Of a stretch of DNA of 64,000 nt, positions 24,165 through 39,700 are shown piece after piece. Within the stretch, counting starts at the first letter, position 1. The number at the start of each line of letters is the position of its first letter. The notes beneath the pieces are model-generated. The model had not been told where the DNA came from and searched no databases. It was given only the letters and a program-made list of their open reading frames with translations. Source of the stretch: Rattus norvegicus (lineage: Eukaryota; Chordata; Mammalia; Rodentia; Muridae); assembly GCF_036323735.1 (NCBI RefSeq), contig NC_086036.1, positions 40,360,550-40,424,549 on the forward strand, given 5' to 3'. The position numbers and the translations under genes are program-made.

Positions 24165-25477
24165 TGTGTGTGTGTACATGCAAGAATGCATTGTAAGCAT
24201 AAAAAAGTTAGGGTTTTTAAGTACAAATTTTTTATTCAAGGAAAGCCATCAAAAAGAAAAATATGTTCAAAACCCATCAAATTTGGCACATAAAGAATGT
24301 CTAAGAGTTATCAAGCAAGCACTGAAAACTTAGTGAATTTGACTCAGAGACTTAAGTGTATTCCCTTCCTGAAATAGTAGAATGCTAATCTAGGAATTGA
24401 AAATGGTGTTAGTTGGAAGAAAAGAAGGGGAAAGAGAAAGGAAAAATAGAGGCAGGAGGTCAGAGCTAGGCTTTTGAAGAATCAGCATTTATGTATGTGT
24501 CTTTAGTGTCAGAGGACCTTTATGGTACTGAGAAGGGGAGGGAACAGGTCATGAGTCTGGGGGAGGGGACATCAAAGGGCCACCAGATGAGTGTTTACTT
24601 GGCTAATGCTATAGTACTTAGATTTTCTGTATGGTCACTGAAACTTCGGCTCTCCTAGGTTTATTTCTGTCTTGGTTTCCTGTTCTGTAGTTACGCTTCT
24701 TCTGCATTGCACCAATTCTGAAGGACTAGTAGCAAAACAAGATATTTAAGTATTTTGACCAGTTATAGAAAAAAAAAGCTCTGAGCCTGTTCCTTCAGCC
24801 AATCTGTTCATATATTTCTTCTCACCTTTATCTCCTTAGTCTTACTGAAGCAACTGTGTAGCTGTTTATTTCCTTGGAGAGAGAAAACAGATGGGCAGTG
24901 TTCTGCCAGCTTTGAGTACTGGGGTCTGGGAGTGATGTAATGATTCTAGTAGAAAATATGCAGTCTACAGTGTAGGAGAGCTGCAGTCGGAACACCAAGG
25001 GAGGAATGGGAGCATACACAGGATGGCTAGTGTCAGCCTGGTTTAGATGTACTGTGTAAGACTCACTATCTGTCGTTCCACAAGTCAGAATGGGAATTTG
25101 GCTCAGCCGGTGGCATTAAGGAGGGTTGAGATAGGAGAAAGTGTAAAATTCCAGGGGCATGACATGGCACAAACTTGGTTACATCTTTTGATGTGTAAAG
25201 GATAGGACATAGAAAGGGCTTAACAGTTACAATTCCTAATCTTGCTCCCCACTTAAAATTATCTATTTAGAACTTTGGGAAGGTGCACCAGTGATCCTAC
25301 AGTTGGGCCTTAGACAACTACTACAAACATTTTTTACAATGCCTTCTTTTGTCCTTGTTTATTGAAAGGACTGCCAATGACACCCTGTGTCAGAGATGAC
25401 CCTAGCATGCTGACACTATTATTTATTAGCAATCTTATCTTAGCCCTTGATTCAAAAGAATGCCTTAGTTCCTTGAC
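23521..25477. other. Intronic sequence with a GT microsatellite
   Basis: Apart from the GT array at 24127-24176, I see no gene, RNA or assignable repeat. Confidence 0.45.
24127..24176 (+). repeat. (TG)n microsatellite with one ACG interruption
   Basis: TG dinucleotides for about 34 bp, then TACG, then a further TG run. Confidence 0.95.
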
Positions 25478-26452
25478 TTTTTTTTCCCCTCCATCTTTAT
25501 TAACATGGGTATTTCTTATTTACATTTCAATTGTTATTACCTTTCTCAGTTTCCAGACCAACATCCCCCTAATCCCTCCCCCTTCCCTTCGATATGGGTG
25601 TTCCCCTCCCCATCTCCCCCCCATTACCACCCTCCCCACAACAGTCACGTTCACTGGGGGTTCAGTCTGGGCAGGACCAAGGGCTTCCCCTTCCATTGGT
25701 GCTCTTCCTAGGCTATTCACTGCTACCTATGCAGTTGGAGCCCAGGGTCTGTCCATGTATAGTCTTTGGATAGTGGCTTAGTCCCTGAAAGCTCTGGTTG
25801 GTTGGCATTGTTGTTCATATGGGCTCTTAAACCCCTTCAAGCTCTTTCAGTCCTTTCTCTAATTCCTTCAATAGGGATCCTGTTCTCAGTTCAGTGGTTT
25901 GCTGTTGGCATTCACCTATGTATTTGCTGTATTCTGGCTGTGTCTATCAGGAGAGATCTACATCCGGTTATTGTCAGCCTGCACTTCTTTGCTTCATCCA
26001 TCTTATCTAGTTTGGTGGCTGTATATGTATGGGCCACATGTGGGGCAGGCTCTGTTCCTTCTGCCTCTTTTATAAACTTTGCCCCCCCTATTCCCTCCCA
26101 AGGGTATTCTTATTCCCCTTTTAAAGAAGGAGTGAAGCATTCCCATTTAGGTCATCCTTAAGTTTCATGTGTTCTGTGCATCTAGGGTAATTCAAGCATT
26201 TGGGCTAATAGCCACTTATCAATGAGTGCATACCATGTGTGTTTTTCTGTGATTGGGTTACCTCACTCAGGATGATACTTTCCAGTTCCATCCATTTGCC
26301 TACAAATTTCGTAAAGTCATTGCTTTTGATAGCTGAGTTGTATTCCATTGTGTAGCTGTACCACATTTTCTGTATCCATTCCTCTGTTGAAGGGCATCTG
26401 GGTTCTTTCCAGCTTCTGGCTATTATAAATAAGGCTGCTATGAACATAGTGG
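25478..26452 (-). mobile_element. 5'-truncated L1, antisense, 3' UTR plus ORF2 C-terminus
   Basis: A poly-T (25478) is followed by the reverse complement of a young L1 3' UTR ('tatttcttatttacatttcaattgttattacc', 'ttccctt.gatatgggtgttcccc'). The ORF2 C-terminus follows on the minus strand, stop at 26205 (...HGMHSLISGY). It stops abruptly at about 26452 within ORF2. It is closely similar to 30792-31829 and to the inverted L1 at 12.2 kb, so all three are the same recent lineage. Confidence 0.88.
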
Positions 26453-27189
26453 AATTCGCTTATTTTTCCACCTAGAAATGCACAGCTAAACTGCAGAACT
26501 CTGGTCCTGAGGTCTCCTTTATGCAGAAGCATTTAAGAATCTGAGTGCTGCAGTGAGTTTGTTGATAAGGACACATCTTATATGATTCTTGAACATGTCA
26601 ATCTCTACAGAGTATAATTTCCACACATTGTGAAGATAAAAGTAACTTAGACATTATAAAGCATGTTTTATAATAATATTCAAAGAAGACCGATGTATAT
26701 TAAAAAAAAACCTGGAATTGGATATTCAGAGACATGATATCCTAATGGCCTCTTACAAAGCACCCTTGTTTAAAGAATATAGACACGTTTCTAAGACAGC
26801 AGGGCTGCTGGCCTTGGCTTCCAAACTTCCACTAGTCTGAGAGACAGAAGCTTTATACTTCTAGTGCCTCTTCCCCCTGCAAGGAAATAACATGAAGAAT
26901 GTGGTCTCTATTGGAACATGACATATAGTCACACCAAACCACTGAAGAACAGATTTTGTAACAGCACGCATGGCTCCCACTACAGATGCATGCTGGCCTG
27001 CTCTACATCCTGTTGTATTTTAGTGTATTTTGTTGCAGATGCTATTTAAGATGGTGGTTCTCAATCTCTACATTTATCATACCACCTGCAGATTATAAAA
27101 ACAAACTTGCCCAACCCCTATCCTGGTGAATCCTAGTTTAATTGGTTTGCAGTTGTAGCCCTGTAATCAGGATTATATACAAGTTTCTC
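26453..27189. other. Intronic sequence, nothing recognised
   Basis: No coding exon, RNA gene or defined repeat. Confidence 0.45.
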
Positions 27190-27325
27190 AGCTGAGTGTG
27201 GTATTGTGCCAGCACTTGCATGGCTGAGACAAGAGAAGCTTCTTGAGTTTAAGCTAGCCCAAGCTACATAGTGAGTTACAGTCTAGCCTGAGGTCCAAAG
27301 AAAAATTCTGTTTCTGAAAAAGAAA
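27190..27325 (+). mobile_element. B1 SINE, sense, diverged
   Basis: It reads GCTGAGTGTGGTATTGTGCC, 'ccagcacttgcatggctgagacaagag', 'agcccaagctacatagtgag', then 'attctgtttctgaaaaagaaac', matching the B1 order including the A-rich end. Confidence 0.78.
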
Positions 27326-28354
27326 CAATGAATGGTTAAAGGAAAGAAAAGTGGGAGGAGAAAGGGAGGAACAGAAAAGAAACAATGAAAACAAGAGAAA
27401 AACAAAACAATCACATCACCATTTCCTGGATGATCCTCACATGTGGGCAAGGTATTAATTTCAATATGGAAAAAGATAGGGTATATCTCTAACACTTTAA
27501 CAAGAGAATAGACCAAATGTTAAACCTATTATCACACAAGGGAACCAAGCCAAAACATACTTCCTCCAAGTCATAGTAGGGCATGTACTCGGTAGGGTTG
27601 GAGGGGTAGAGAGCTGTCTACCTTTTGTAACCAAAAGCTGACTCCAATGTGCTTGTGAATTTATCCCACCTCACATCAAGAAATCAATATTTAATGATGT
27701 GGCAGAAACAAACAGATCCTTCTGGAAGGGGGCTTTGATGGAGGTTTAATGTGACACTTTTCTTCACATAAAACATAAATATAAAACATAAGCTTGTCTT
27801 CCCCTCCAACTACCTAAGTCCCCAAAGTACATGAACATTCAAGTTCTGTTTAAAATGGTAAGAAAAACAACTAAAGACTTTCAGTACCAGGCTTGGTACT
27901 TTACACAAATAACAGAGGGACAATCTGTGTTCACTGGCTGGAGAAGCATAAAGCTGATTTCTGCTTTAAAAAAAAGAGTGGAGGAGCATTAAAGGAACCC
28001 AAGAGAAGCCAGACACTGATGCTTTGCAGATCAGTGAAATGAAAGGTGGAGATAAAAAATTATTTGCTGAGTTGCATATTCCTTTTCATCTGAACACACC
28101 AAAATGAACACACACACACACTGAGATAACTTCCAGAAGAAAAAATAGTAAAATGGCACATGACTTAGAAATTTCTTTTTTAATTTTAATACTTGGAAGA
28201 GAATTCTACCATTTCCCACTCTCCCTTTTCTTCTTCTAGTCCTTCAAGGATGAGCCCCCTCATTTGGTTGATATTTCTTTTTAAATTGATGAGCTGTAAA
28301 TCTAATTCTGCAAGTCCAGAAAATCCCAAGCAGTGTTTAAAAGAAAACTTATTT
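27326..28354. other. Intronic sequence, nothing recognised
   Basis: A/G-rich at 27300-27400. No gene-like structure. Confidence 0.45.
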
Positions 28355-28737
28355 TCATTAGACCGAAGTTGGAGACCTCTGTGGTTGAATTAGAGAAAGA
28401 CTGGAAGAAACTGAGGAGGAGGAGAACGACCCCTTAGGAAGACCAGCAGTCTCAACTAACTTTGACCTCTGAGATCTCTCAGACACCAAGCCACCAACCA
28501 GACAGCATACAAGAGCTGGTTGAGACCCCAAACACATATATAGCAGAGGACTGCCTGGTCTGGTCTCAGTGAGAGAAGATGTGCCTAAACCTTAAGAGAC
28601 TGGAGACCCCAGGGAGTACAGTATGTGAATGGGACATTCTCTTGGAGACAGTGGGGAGGAAGAATGGGATGAGAAACTGTGGAAAGGAGAACCAGGAGGG
28701 AGCAACAGTTGGACTGCAAAAAAATAAAAGTAATAAA
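28355..28737 (+). mobile_element. Lx-type L1 3' UTR end, sense
   Basis: It carries 'cagcagtctcaactaac', 'gacctctgagatctctcagacac', 'ccaccaaccagacagcatac', 'agcagaggactgcc', then 'accaggagggagcaacag' and an A-rich tail at 28719-28738. It ends where a second L1 begins in the same orientation. Confidence 0.78.
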
Positions 28738-30060
28738 AAATACTCTATTGAAAAATGGGGTACAGAGCTAAATAAAGTATTCTCAACTGAAAAATATCGA
28801 ATTACTGAGAAACACCTAAAGAAATGTTCAATATCCTTAGTCATCAGGAAAATGAAAATCAAAACAACCCTAAGATCCTACCTCACACCAGTCAGAATGA
28901 CTAAGGTCAAAAACTCAGGTGACAACAGATGCTGTCAAGGATGTGGAGAAAGAGGAATACTCCTCCATTGTTGATGGGATTGCAAGCTGGTATAACCACT
29001 ATGGAAATCAGTCTGGAGTTTCCTCAGAAAATTGGGCATTGCACTACCTGAAGACTCAGCTACACCACTCCTGGGCATATGCCCAAATGATGCTCCAACA
29101 TACAACAAAGGCACATGCTCCACTGTGTTCATAGCAGCCTTATTTATAATACTTAGAAGCTGGAAAGAACCCAGATGTCCTTCAACAGAGGAATGGATGC
29201 AGAAAATGTGGTACATTTATACAATGGAATATTACTTAGCTATTAAAAACAATGACTTCATGAAATTTATAGGCAAATGAATGAAACTAGAAAATAACAT
29301 CCTGAGTGAGGTAACCCAATCACAAAAGGGCAAACATAGTATACATTCACTGATAAGCAGATATTAGCCCAAAAGCTCAGAATATTCAAGTTACAATTCA
29401 CAAACCATATGAAGCTCAAGAAGAAGGAAGACTAAAGTGTGGATGCTTCAGTCCTTCTTTGAAGGGGAGACAAAAATATTCATAGGAGGAAATAGGGAGA
29501 CAAGCTTTGGAACATAGACTGAAGGAAAGACCATCCAGAGACTGACTCACCTGGCGATTCAGCCCATATACAGCCACCAAACCCAGATAATGTTGCTGAT
29601 ACCAAGAAGTGCAAGCTGACAGGAGCTTGATATAGCTGTCTCTTGAGAGGCTCTACCAGAGCATGACAAATACAGAGGCAGATGCTCATAGCCAACCATT
29701 GGGCTGAGAATGGGGTCCCCAATGGAGGAGTTAGAGAAAGGATTGAAGGAAATGAAGGGGTTTGCAACACCATAAGAACAACAATACCAACCATCAAGAG
29801 CTCCCAGGGGACTAAACCACCATCCAAAGGCAGACCCATGGCTCCAGCTGCATATGTAGCAGAGGATGACCTTGTTGGGCATCAATGGGAGGAGAAGCCC
29901 ATGGTTCTGCCAAGGCTCGATGCCCCAGTGTAGGGGAATGTCAGGGTGAGGGGGTGGGTGGGCAGGGGAACACCCTCATAGAAGAAGGGGGAGGAGAGGT
30001 AGGATAAGAGTTGTATGGATGGGAAATATAAACAAACAAAAAAGTCCAAGAAAAAAACGT
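28738..30060 (+). mobile_element. 5'-truncated L1, sense, ORF2 C-terminus plus 3' UTR
   Basis: ORF2 C-terminal coding runs from about 28741 to the stop at 29278-29280, with family features: 'EKHLKKCS', 'TPVRMTKVKNSG', 'GCGERG' and 'CPSTEEWMQKMWYIYTMEYY'. At least one frameshift separates the blocks at 28579-28974 and 29032-29280. A 3' UTR of about 780 bp follows, with a G-rich region (29935-30005) and an A-rich end. It cannot move by itself. Confidence 0.85.
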
Positions 30061-30781
30061 AAAAGAAAAAATGGGGTTCTTTTTTTGTTGTTGTTGTTGC
30101 TTTTTTTTTAAATCTAGGTAGGCATCTCAGTAGCTGAAAGTCAAAGCAAACCTGAAAGCCAAAGGCAGAAGTACAGTCCAAGAGTCAATCTACAAAAAAA
30201 AAAAAAAGCTACGGGAGCGAATGACCACCTAGAATTCTATGCCTACATGTTTTATTTTAAAACAAGGCAAACCAAACATACTAGACAATAAAAAGTGACA
30301 GAATTTTTACACCCCACAAGTCCTCACAAAACAGCCTTGTAAGGACAGCCTTTAGACTGGAGGATGGGATATCAGAGAAACCACTTACACTGGCAATGTC
30401 CAGTATCAAAAGAAATGAGGATGAAACAAAGGTGCCATGCAGGGAATGTAAACAAATGTGGACAAAACTGTGAAAAGCAATAGGGATGAATACATTAGAG
30501 GCTCAATGACTTAAACTAATGCATAACAGGGCGGGTACAGTGATTAGATTAAAGTCTTCTAAGGGAGAGTGCAGTGTACAAATAAGAGACTGTGCTGTTG
30601 CCTTTTCTTATGACTATGACAAAAAACATTGCAGCTTAAGGAAAGAAGTCATTTTAAGTCACAGTCTGAGGGTACAGTCGTTCCATCATATAGCAGGGAA
30701 GACACAGCAGCACCAGTAAAAGATGGCTGGTCACATCATAACCACAGTCAGGAAGCAGAGAGATTAGTGCTTCTGCTTAAC
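30061..30781. other. Intronic sequence with short A/T runs
   Basis: A (GTT)n tract lies at 30085-30100 and a 13-A run at about 30193. No gene seen. Confidence 0.5.
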
Positions 30782-30791
30782 ATCCCTTCAT

Positions 30792-31829
30792 CATCTTCTT
30801 CTTTTTTTTTTCCATTGAATCGGGTATTTCTTATTTACATTTCAATTGTTATTACCTTTTCCAGTTCCAGACCAACATCCCCCTAGCCCCTCCCCCTTCC
30901 CTTCTATATGGGTGTTCCCCTCCCCATCCTTCCCCCATTACCGCCCTCCCCCCAACAATCACGTTCACTAGGGGTTCAGTCTTAGCAGGACCAAGTGCTT
31001 CCCCTTCCACTGGTGCTCTTACTAGGATATTCATTGCTACCTATGAGGTCAGTGTCCAGGGTCAGTCCATGTATAGTCTTTAGGTAGTGGCTTAGTCCCT
31101 GGAAGCTCTGGTTGCTTGGCATTGTTGTTCATTTGGGGTCTCAAGCCCCTTCAAGCTCTTTCAGTCCTTTCTCTAATTCCTTCAACGGGGTTCCCAGTCT
31201 CAGTTCAGTGATTTGCTGCTGGCATTCACCTATGTATTTGCTGTATTCTGGCCATGTCTCTCAGGAGAGATCTACATCCGGTTCCTGTCAGCCTGCACTT
31301 CTTTGCTTCATCCATCTTATCTAGTTTGGTGGCTATATATGTATGGGCCACATGTGGGGCAGGCTCTGAATGGGTGTTCCTTCTGCCTCTGTTCTAAACT
31401 TTGCCTCCCTATTCCCTCCCGAGGGTATTCTTATTCCCCTTTTAAAGAAGGAGTGAAGCATTCCCATTTAGGTCATCCTTGAGTTTCATGTGTTCTGTGC
31501 ATCTAGGGTAATTCTAGCATTTGTACTAATATCCACTTATCAATGAGTGCATACCCTGTGTGTTTTTCTGTGATTGGGTTACCTCACTCACGATGATATT
31601 TTCCAGTTCCATCCATTTGCCTATGAATTTCATAGAGTCATTGTTTTTGATAGCTGAGTAGTATTTCATTGTGTAGCTGTACCACATTTTCTGAATCCAT
31701 TCTTCTGTTGAAGGGCATCTGGGTTCTTTCCAGCTTCTGGCTATTATAAATAAGGCTGCTATGAACATAGTGGAGCATGTGTCTTGGTTATTTGTTGGAG
31801 CATCTTTTGGGTATATGCCCAAGAGAGGT
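30792..31829 (-). mobile_element. 5'-truncated L1, antisense, with probable target duplication
   Basis: T-rich tail at about 30802, then the antisense 3' UTR nearly identical to that at 25.5 kb, and the ORF2 C-terminus on the minus strand ending at 31526. The 5' truncation is at about 31829 in the 'MGIYPKDAPT' region. ATCCCTTCA occurs on both sides (30782-30790 and 31830-31838), a likely but short or eroded target duplication. Confidence 0.87.
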
Positions 31830-31838
31830 ATCCCTTCA

Positions 31839-33780
<1,942 letters not shown>

Positions 33781-36700
33781 AGAAAATGTTAGTGGGAGAA
33801 AAAGAAAGAATAACTTCTGTGGCGAGCATACAAGTTAAGACATGGAACATTTACATATTAAATTACAGAGAAAAAATTTAAGCAAGAAAAAAAATATATG
33901 GTTTGGAACAGATGGTTATTGGATATTTCAGACTGAATTACCATGAGTTTACCTGTCAGCTGAACAGTGGCAAATTCATTCACCAGGTGGGGACTCCATT
34001 TCCTCAGTATTAGATACTCCTATGCTTCTGTGCTCAGATTGTCTCCTTTCTGCCCTTCTCCAGTCCTTCTCCATGAACTTCTGGCCTCTGCTACTTGCCT
34101 GACACATGCTCCTAAGACTTACGAATGGCAAAGTTTGAAGCCCCACACTCTGGACCTGCATTTGAGATTTTGAGTCTAGAGTGAAAGATGAGAGTTATAT
34201 ACCAGTAAGGAAAGTAAGGACTGGAAAGAAATTCATGACAAGAGGGGAGCCATCTGATATCTGATATATTTCACCCAAACAGGATGCCAGAATAGGACAT
34301 GGGGAAGGCTGATGGAGAGGCACAGCCTGACACTCTGTTCAGGTGCATAGCAATGAGAACGAGGTGAACCCAGCTGGGAAGAACAAGGTGATGGGGAAGA
34401 ACCCAGCTCTCCCTTAGAGTTCAGATGTCAGGGATTGGGAGGTGGTGTTTTGGGTAAGGGGATGATTGGTTATCTAAATGCCTGAGAATATGGGGAGCTT
34501 TAACACAGCACTGATAGTTGATTTAAAATTTTTCTGCTTCAGTGGAAGTCTTATAGGTTATTTTCAGCATCTGGCCACATAATGTTCATTGTTCTCATGA
34601 AGAAAGAACTTCAGAATCTTCAGGAGCTGCTTCATGGAGGGTTACGTAAGAAATATCTTGCTTCCTGAGTCTAAATCAGATGGAAGAGTTAAAAAAGAAA
34701 AAGAACACAAGGATCTCAAATTATCCATTGCATGAAATATTTAATTTTCTATGAATAAATGGATTTTACTAAAATTATTTTTCTGCCCTTAAGGGCTCTC
34801 AGTAAAGCAGTTTAATGAAGGGCACTGATTTTAGAAGCTTTAAAAATTTTATAGTAGAAATAATCTGTAAAGGCACATAGAATAGATCCACGGTGGCCAT
34901 GATTGAGTTCTGAATGCCAGTCTGTGAGCCTTAGGATTATTGAGAGGGCAAACAAAGCTTCAGCTGGTTTGCCTGAAGCATGAAGAGGCCAGAGCGCAAA
35001 CTTCTGACCATAAGTTCCACATCCTGAGAGAATCAGTTCCTGTGTCTAACTCTCAGTTTCTTAGCAATTAAATAAAACAGAACTAGAAGCTTCAGAGAAA
35101 AGGGCAGTGGTTATTGAGAAAGAAAAATCTTCTAAGAGAAAAAAACTGAGATTTCTTTACTAGTCTACCTTAATTTCCTACCTGTCCTTTAACTGAAAAT
35201 GATAAAATACTATTAAGTTTATTTTGTGCATACGTGTGTGTGTGTGTGTATGTTTGTATGTGTGTGTGTTTAGTTGTGTACGATATTGTTTGTTCTATTT
35301 TGTCATCTCTAAGTTATGACATTATTTTATGGGTAATTCTGATTTTGCTTAAAATTAGCTGTCTCATTAGTCACCATTAAAATCAGGTAAATACATATTT
35401 ACAGTGTCTTCACTTTCTGAATAGCCCTGAGGAACTTCAGTATTACAGATACTAATGATTAGAACCTTTAGATTTTAAGCATGTTCCTTCTGTTTACAAC
35501 CATGGAGGCCATAAATACAGTTTGTCTTCTGCTCCAGTATAGAATTCTGATAGGCCATCAGTAGCATTTGTCAAATGATTTTCTTTGTCATACGCACCAA
35601 CACCTTTAGAGTCACAAAGTGCTACTATAATAGCATTATATAAAGGATGTTTTCTTCTGCAGTCAAAATCCAGTTTAGGACTGTCAAAACAAGAGGTGTA
35701 AGGACCACAAGCTAATAGATGCTTTAAACATTATATCACAGTTGAGGGACGTGTCCTTTTATATAGGGGAGAAGCATTAATAACACCTTCAAACTAGTTC
35801 TATGGGGTTAGAATTGTTGTATTGAAATTAATATACAAGAATAGATGTTTTTTCAAATCTGTTAATTCTTCCTTGTTGTGACTCAAATAAACAATCAACA
35901 AATGACGGAATGATAACAGAAAGCAGAGCTACAGATGAGTGCATTGGCATGAATAATCCGAGTCATAAACCTTTCTCTATTTGGCTATATAACTGAAATA
36001 CAGCTATGTTACATTTGATTGATGCTGCTTCTTTGTTTCTATTTAAAGCAATTAATTTCCAAATTGAGACCTCTTTACCTATTAAGCTTCTTGGATTTTG
36101 ACTCTTCCTAACTCACAAACTTCATTAGGCTCCTACAGAGAACCAAGTACATGAGTCCATCAGGGGTTGAACAGACTTTCCCTTGTGGATGCTCAAAGGC
36201 TAGTGGAAGAGACAGGTTGCCTAATAACAAATAAGATTATAATTGAGCACGAGTACTATACAGTACATCTGGACTCCTGCCTATGGGAATAGGGAACACT
36301 GCTCAGATGGGTAGAGTGTTGAAAATGGAGGTGTCAGCTAAGGACAATTAAAAGCAAAGGAGCAAAAGCAAACGACTCAGGCATGCGGCTGTTGACTGGG
36401 GAGACAATGAGAAAGATGAGTTTGAAGCAAGTTGTTAGTGGCCTTAGTGCTATGTTAATGGAAGTAACTTCTTTCTAGGCATATAGACATGCCCGAGGTT
36501 ACTAGATAAAGGAATATAGTTAAACTTATGTTTTGGAAAGACTGTTCTGGCCATTGGTAAGAGTACAATATAAAGAGACGTCAAGACAGGGAGAGACTGG
36601 TAGATTACTAAGAGGTCTTCTTTATGCCTCTGCGTGGGTCATCTCATCTCTAGAAAAGAGAATGGGAATGGGGACAGCCTCACTGTAAGTCTGTGGTCAG

Positions 36701-39700
36701 CCTTTCTCTTGTTGATTATCATCCATTCTCTCTAACCATGGTCAATAGCTTTGAACAAGACACAGTGACAATCCTTAGATGACTGGTGGCAAATGAGCTT
36801 TGGCATTGATTCTATGCACCACCTAACCCCAGCAGCACAGGGTCTACAGACGTGAAGGGGCCTGACAGTGTTGAAAAGTGACTTCAGAGGTAGAATATAA
36901 AGGAAAAGAAGTTGAGCTGTGAAAGGGTTATGGGTTAAGAGAAAGGTTCATCATGTGAGAGTACCAGTACCATGAGTCCCATTAATTGAAGTCCTTAAAC
37001 TAGAGCTCAGGATGCAAAGAATTAAACCAGAAGAGGCAAGCAGGAGTCATGCCAAGAACAATGGCTCAGTTTAAGAGCATTTGAAGGTGTATGTGTCAGG
37101 ACATATGGCTCCTTGATTTCAAGGTTGAGGAACAGGTAAAGAGAACTTGGTATTGGAGACACAAGCTAAACAGATGGGAAGATATGAAGAGAAGTCAGCT
37201 GAGTTCTGTGTTGGCATATTTAGAAGAGACAGAGTATCTACAAACATCTGGCCACTCTGCTGACCTGAAGTCTCAGCACAGCCCAGGGTATGTATACCTG
37301 CCTGTTCTGGTAGACACAGAGCTTCATGTTTCATCAAATGAGTCAGGAAACCAGACACTGCTTAAGAAAGTTCTTTTCCCTTTTGAGCCGTTGTCCAGAG
37401 CTTCCTGGGGTAATTGTTATATTTCTGTTCCATGTTGCACTGAGCCTAGTGACTAAGACAGCATGGGTCTGCATCACCTGTGCACTGGATTCTGCTCAAA
37501 GCCAGATGTTAAGGCGACATCGTCCTTTATGCTCAGGATTCTATGTTTACATGCTTTGTTAGTTCTATAGAAAGGGAATTATAACTCTGAATTCCACACA
37601 TTTACATGTACATACATTGTACAAACACAAAACACAGCACAGAGAAATGAAAAAGATCATCTAAGATATGCTCTGAACACTGTATTAAAAGATATTTGTT
37701 TAATAATTTTATAATAATCAGCTCATATACTTGTACATTAATCCTATATAAGTACAATGGGAACCAAACGGATCTTTAATATGCTAAAAGTGAACACTCC
37801 TTACAATGGACTTTATTCCCATTTAAGAAAAAGCATGGCAATTACTACTAACATCTTTTTTTTCAACATTTAAAGTCAACACTTTCATGAAGTCTTCATC
37901 TGCCTTGACCTCAGCAAGAGAATTTATGGGAATGTTATTTACAAATAAACTATGTGACAAGAATGCAAACATGTTTGTTAAATCAAACACAAGAAAAGGA
38001 GATGGACAGTATCCTGCTTCATTGCTTTAAATCTTGAGTATTACACCATGGAAATATGTATTTTAAAATTACTTTGACATCTATCAAACATGAAAAAGTG
38101 TTAAAGGGATCATCTCTAGTTGTTCTATGATTTTTGTATAGTTTAGTCACCATATAATTGAACAATATATAATATTATAAATACACAAGTTTAGATTCTG
38201 CTCTTTCTTTTCCAGTAAAATGCCAGGTGAGCAGAGTCGTGGACACCAGATAATGGAAAGACTCTAGTATTTAAGATGATATGAGGAGTGTTTAATCAAT
38301 CGGGATCCATACCACACTCATCCCCTTGCACACTAGTTGTATCACAGAAGATGGAAGTGACAAAAAAGATGAACAGTGCATCATTCCCCTTCCTGTGGGG
38401 CTTAAGACAGTCCCTCACTGTGGCTACTAGAGCTGTTGGGCAAGAATGGGGTGCTTGGCCTTCTCTTCAGGCCCCAGCACCTGCTATAAGTTGAATCAAA
38501 ATCCATAAATTCTTTCACACTGGCTTCCTTTCTTTACTAAAGAAGCATACCCATAAAATAAGCAACTGAATGAAAGGGAAGCAGTGAGTATTGTGCTGAA
38601 TGGACCTGCAGTTTATGTACCTGAGAATCTGGGCAATGTCAGGGTGATTGCATCATATTCCTTTCTCCTAATCACTTCAGGAGAGGTGTTCAGGGACTCT
38701 TGGGGATGCACAACTGCTACTGCATTATCCTGTGCCTCTCCCACCGTGACTTCAACTTCTCATCCTCTTCCTCCAACAAGGCAGCAAGAAATCCCAGGAA
38801 GCTGCTTGAATTAATGTTAAGATCATCAAATTGGAGTGAAAAACTCCCATCAGTCAGCTCTATGCATCTTTGGAACTTTTTCATTAACTTTGTGCAAACT
38901 CCTTTTGGGTAGCTATGATGCAGTTCTTACTCAGTATAGTTATTTGTGTTAGGTCAGGTATTTTCTATGAGCCGCCTGGAGAACGTTTATATAGAACACA
39001 CAGAGATAATCATTTTGAGACTGTCAATTATCCCTATGGTTACCAAGCTGTGCACATAGTGACTCCTAGCAAGGTTTGGTGGAACATTGGTCTTGATCCT
39101 TCTGATTTTTTTTTTAAACCTAAACCTTCACCATCACCACAGTGAACATATGGTTAGATCTAGCTGCCGAATTTGATCATGGAGTTATACCTTGAGCTTT
39201 TCATTTTAATATGAAACATCTCTGGTTTAGTAGCTTTGCGTGTGCAGGGAATAGTTTAATGGGAGGAAAACAATCAGGAAATGCTTGTATCAAAGAATAT
39301 CCAACGAGCATCATACAACTGAGGACCAACCAGCACACTGGTTCATTTTCTTCATTTTTGGAATACTGGTTCTTCCTGCCCTCTCTCACCTGCAGAACAA
39401 AGGTCGGAAATCTCCTTTGCAGTTTCGCTTGACATTGAGTCCTGAATTTCCTGTGTCTGAAGGTTAATCTCACCAACATGAGGAGTCACATTCCTGGCTC
39501 TCTATCGAAAGCTTCACTTCATTTCATTCTGCTAGAGTAAAAATTTAAATATCCATTTGGGATTACAGGCTGCTGTAAGAGGAGATAACCTTGCCAATAA
39601 CCTCGGTGAGGTGGGTGTATGACTTACTTACCAGGTAGACACTTGTCCTCCTTGTTTCTGTAGGTGAGAACCTTCAGGAAGCATTTTCTGATAACCATTT

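Noticed and set aside
25362..25781. 139-codon plus-strand ORF
   Set aside because: Shadow frame over the antisense C/T-rich L1 3' UTR.
25478..26470. Target-site duplication around the antisense L1
   Set aside because: GAATGCCTTA and GAATTCGCTTA are only loosely alike, too weak to claim.
28579..28974. 131-codon plus-strand ORF as a host gene
   Set aside because: It joins an L1 3' tail to L1 ORF2 coding remnants; the protein is recognisably L1.
37091..37456. 121-codon ORF
   Set aside because: No family signature and no supporting exon borders.
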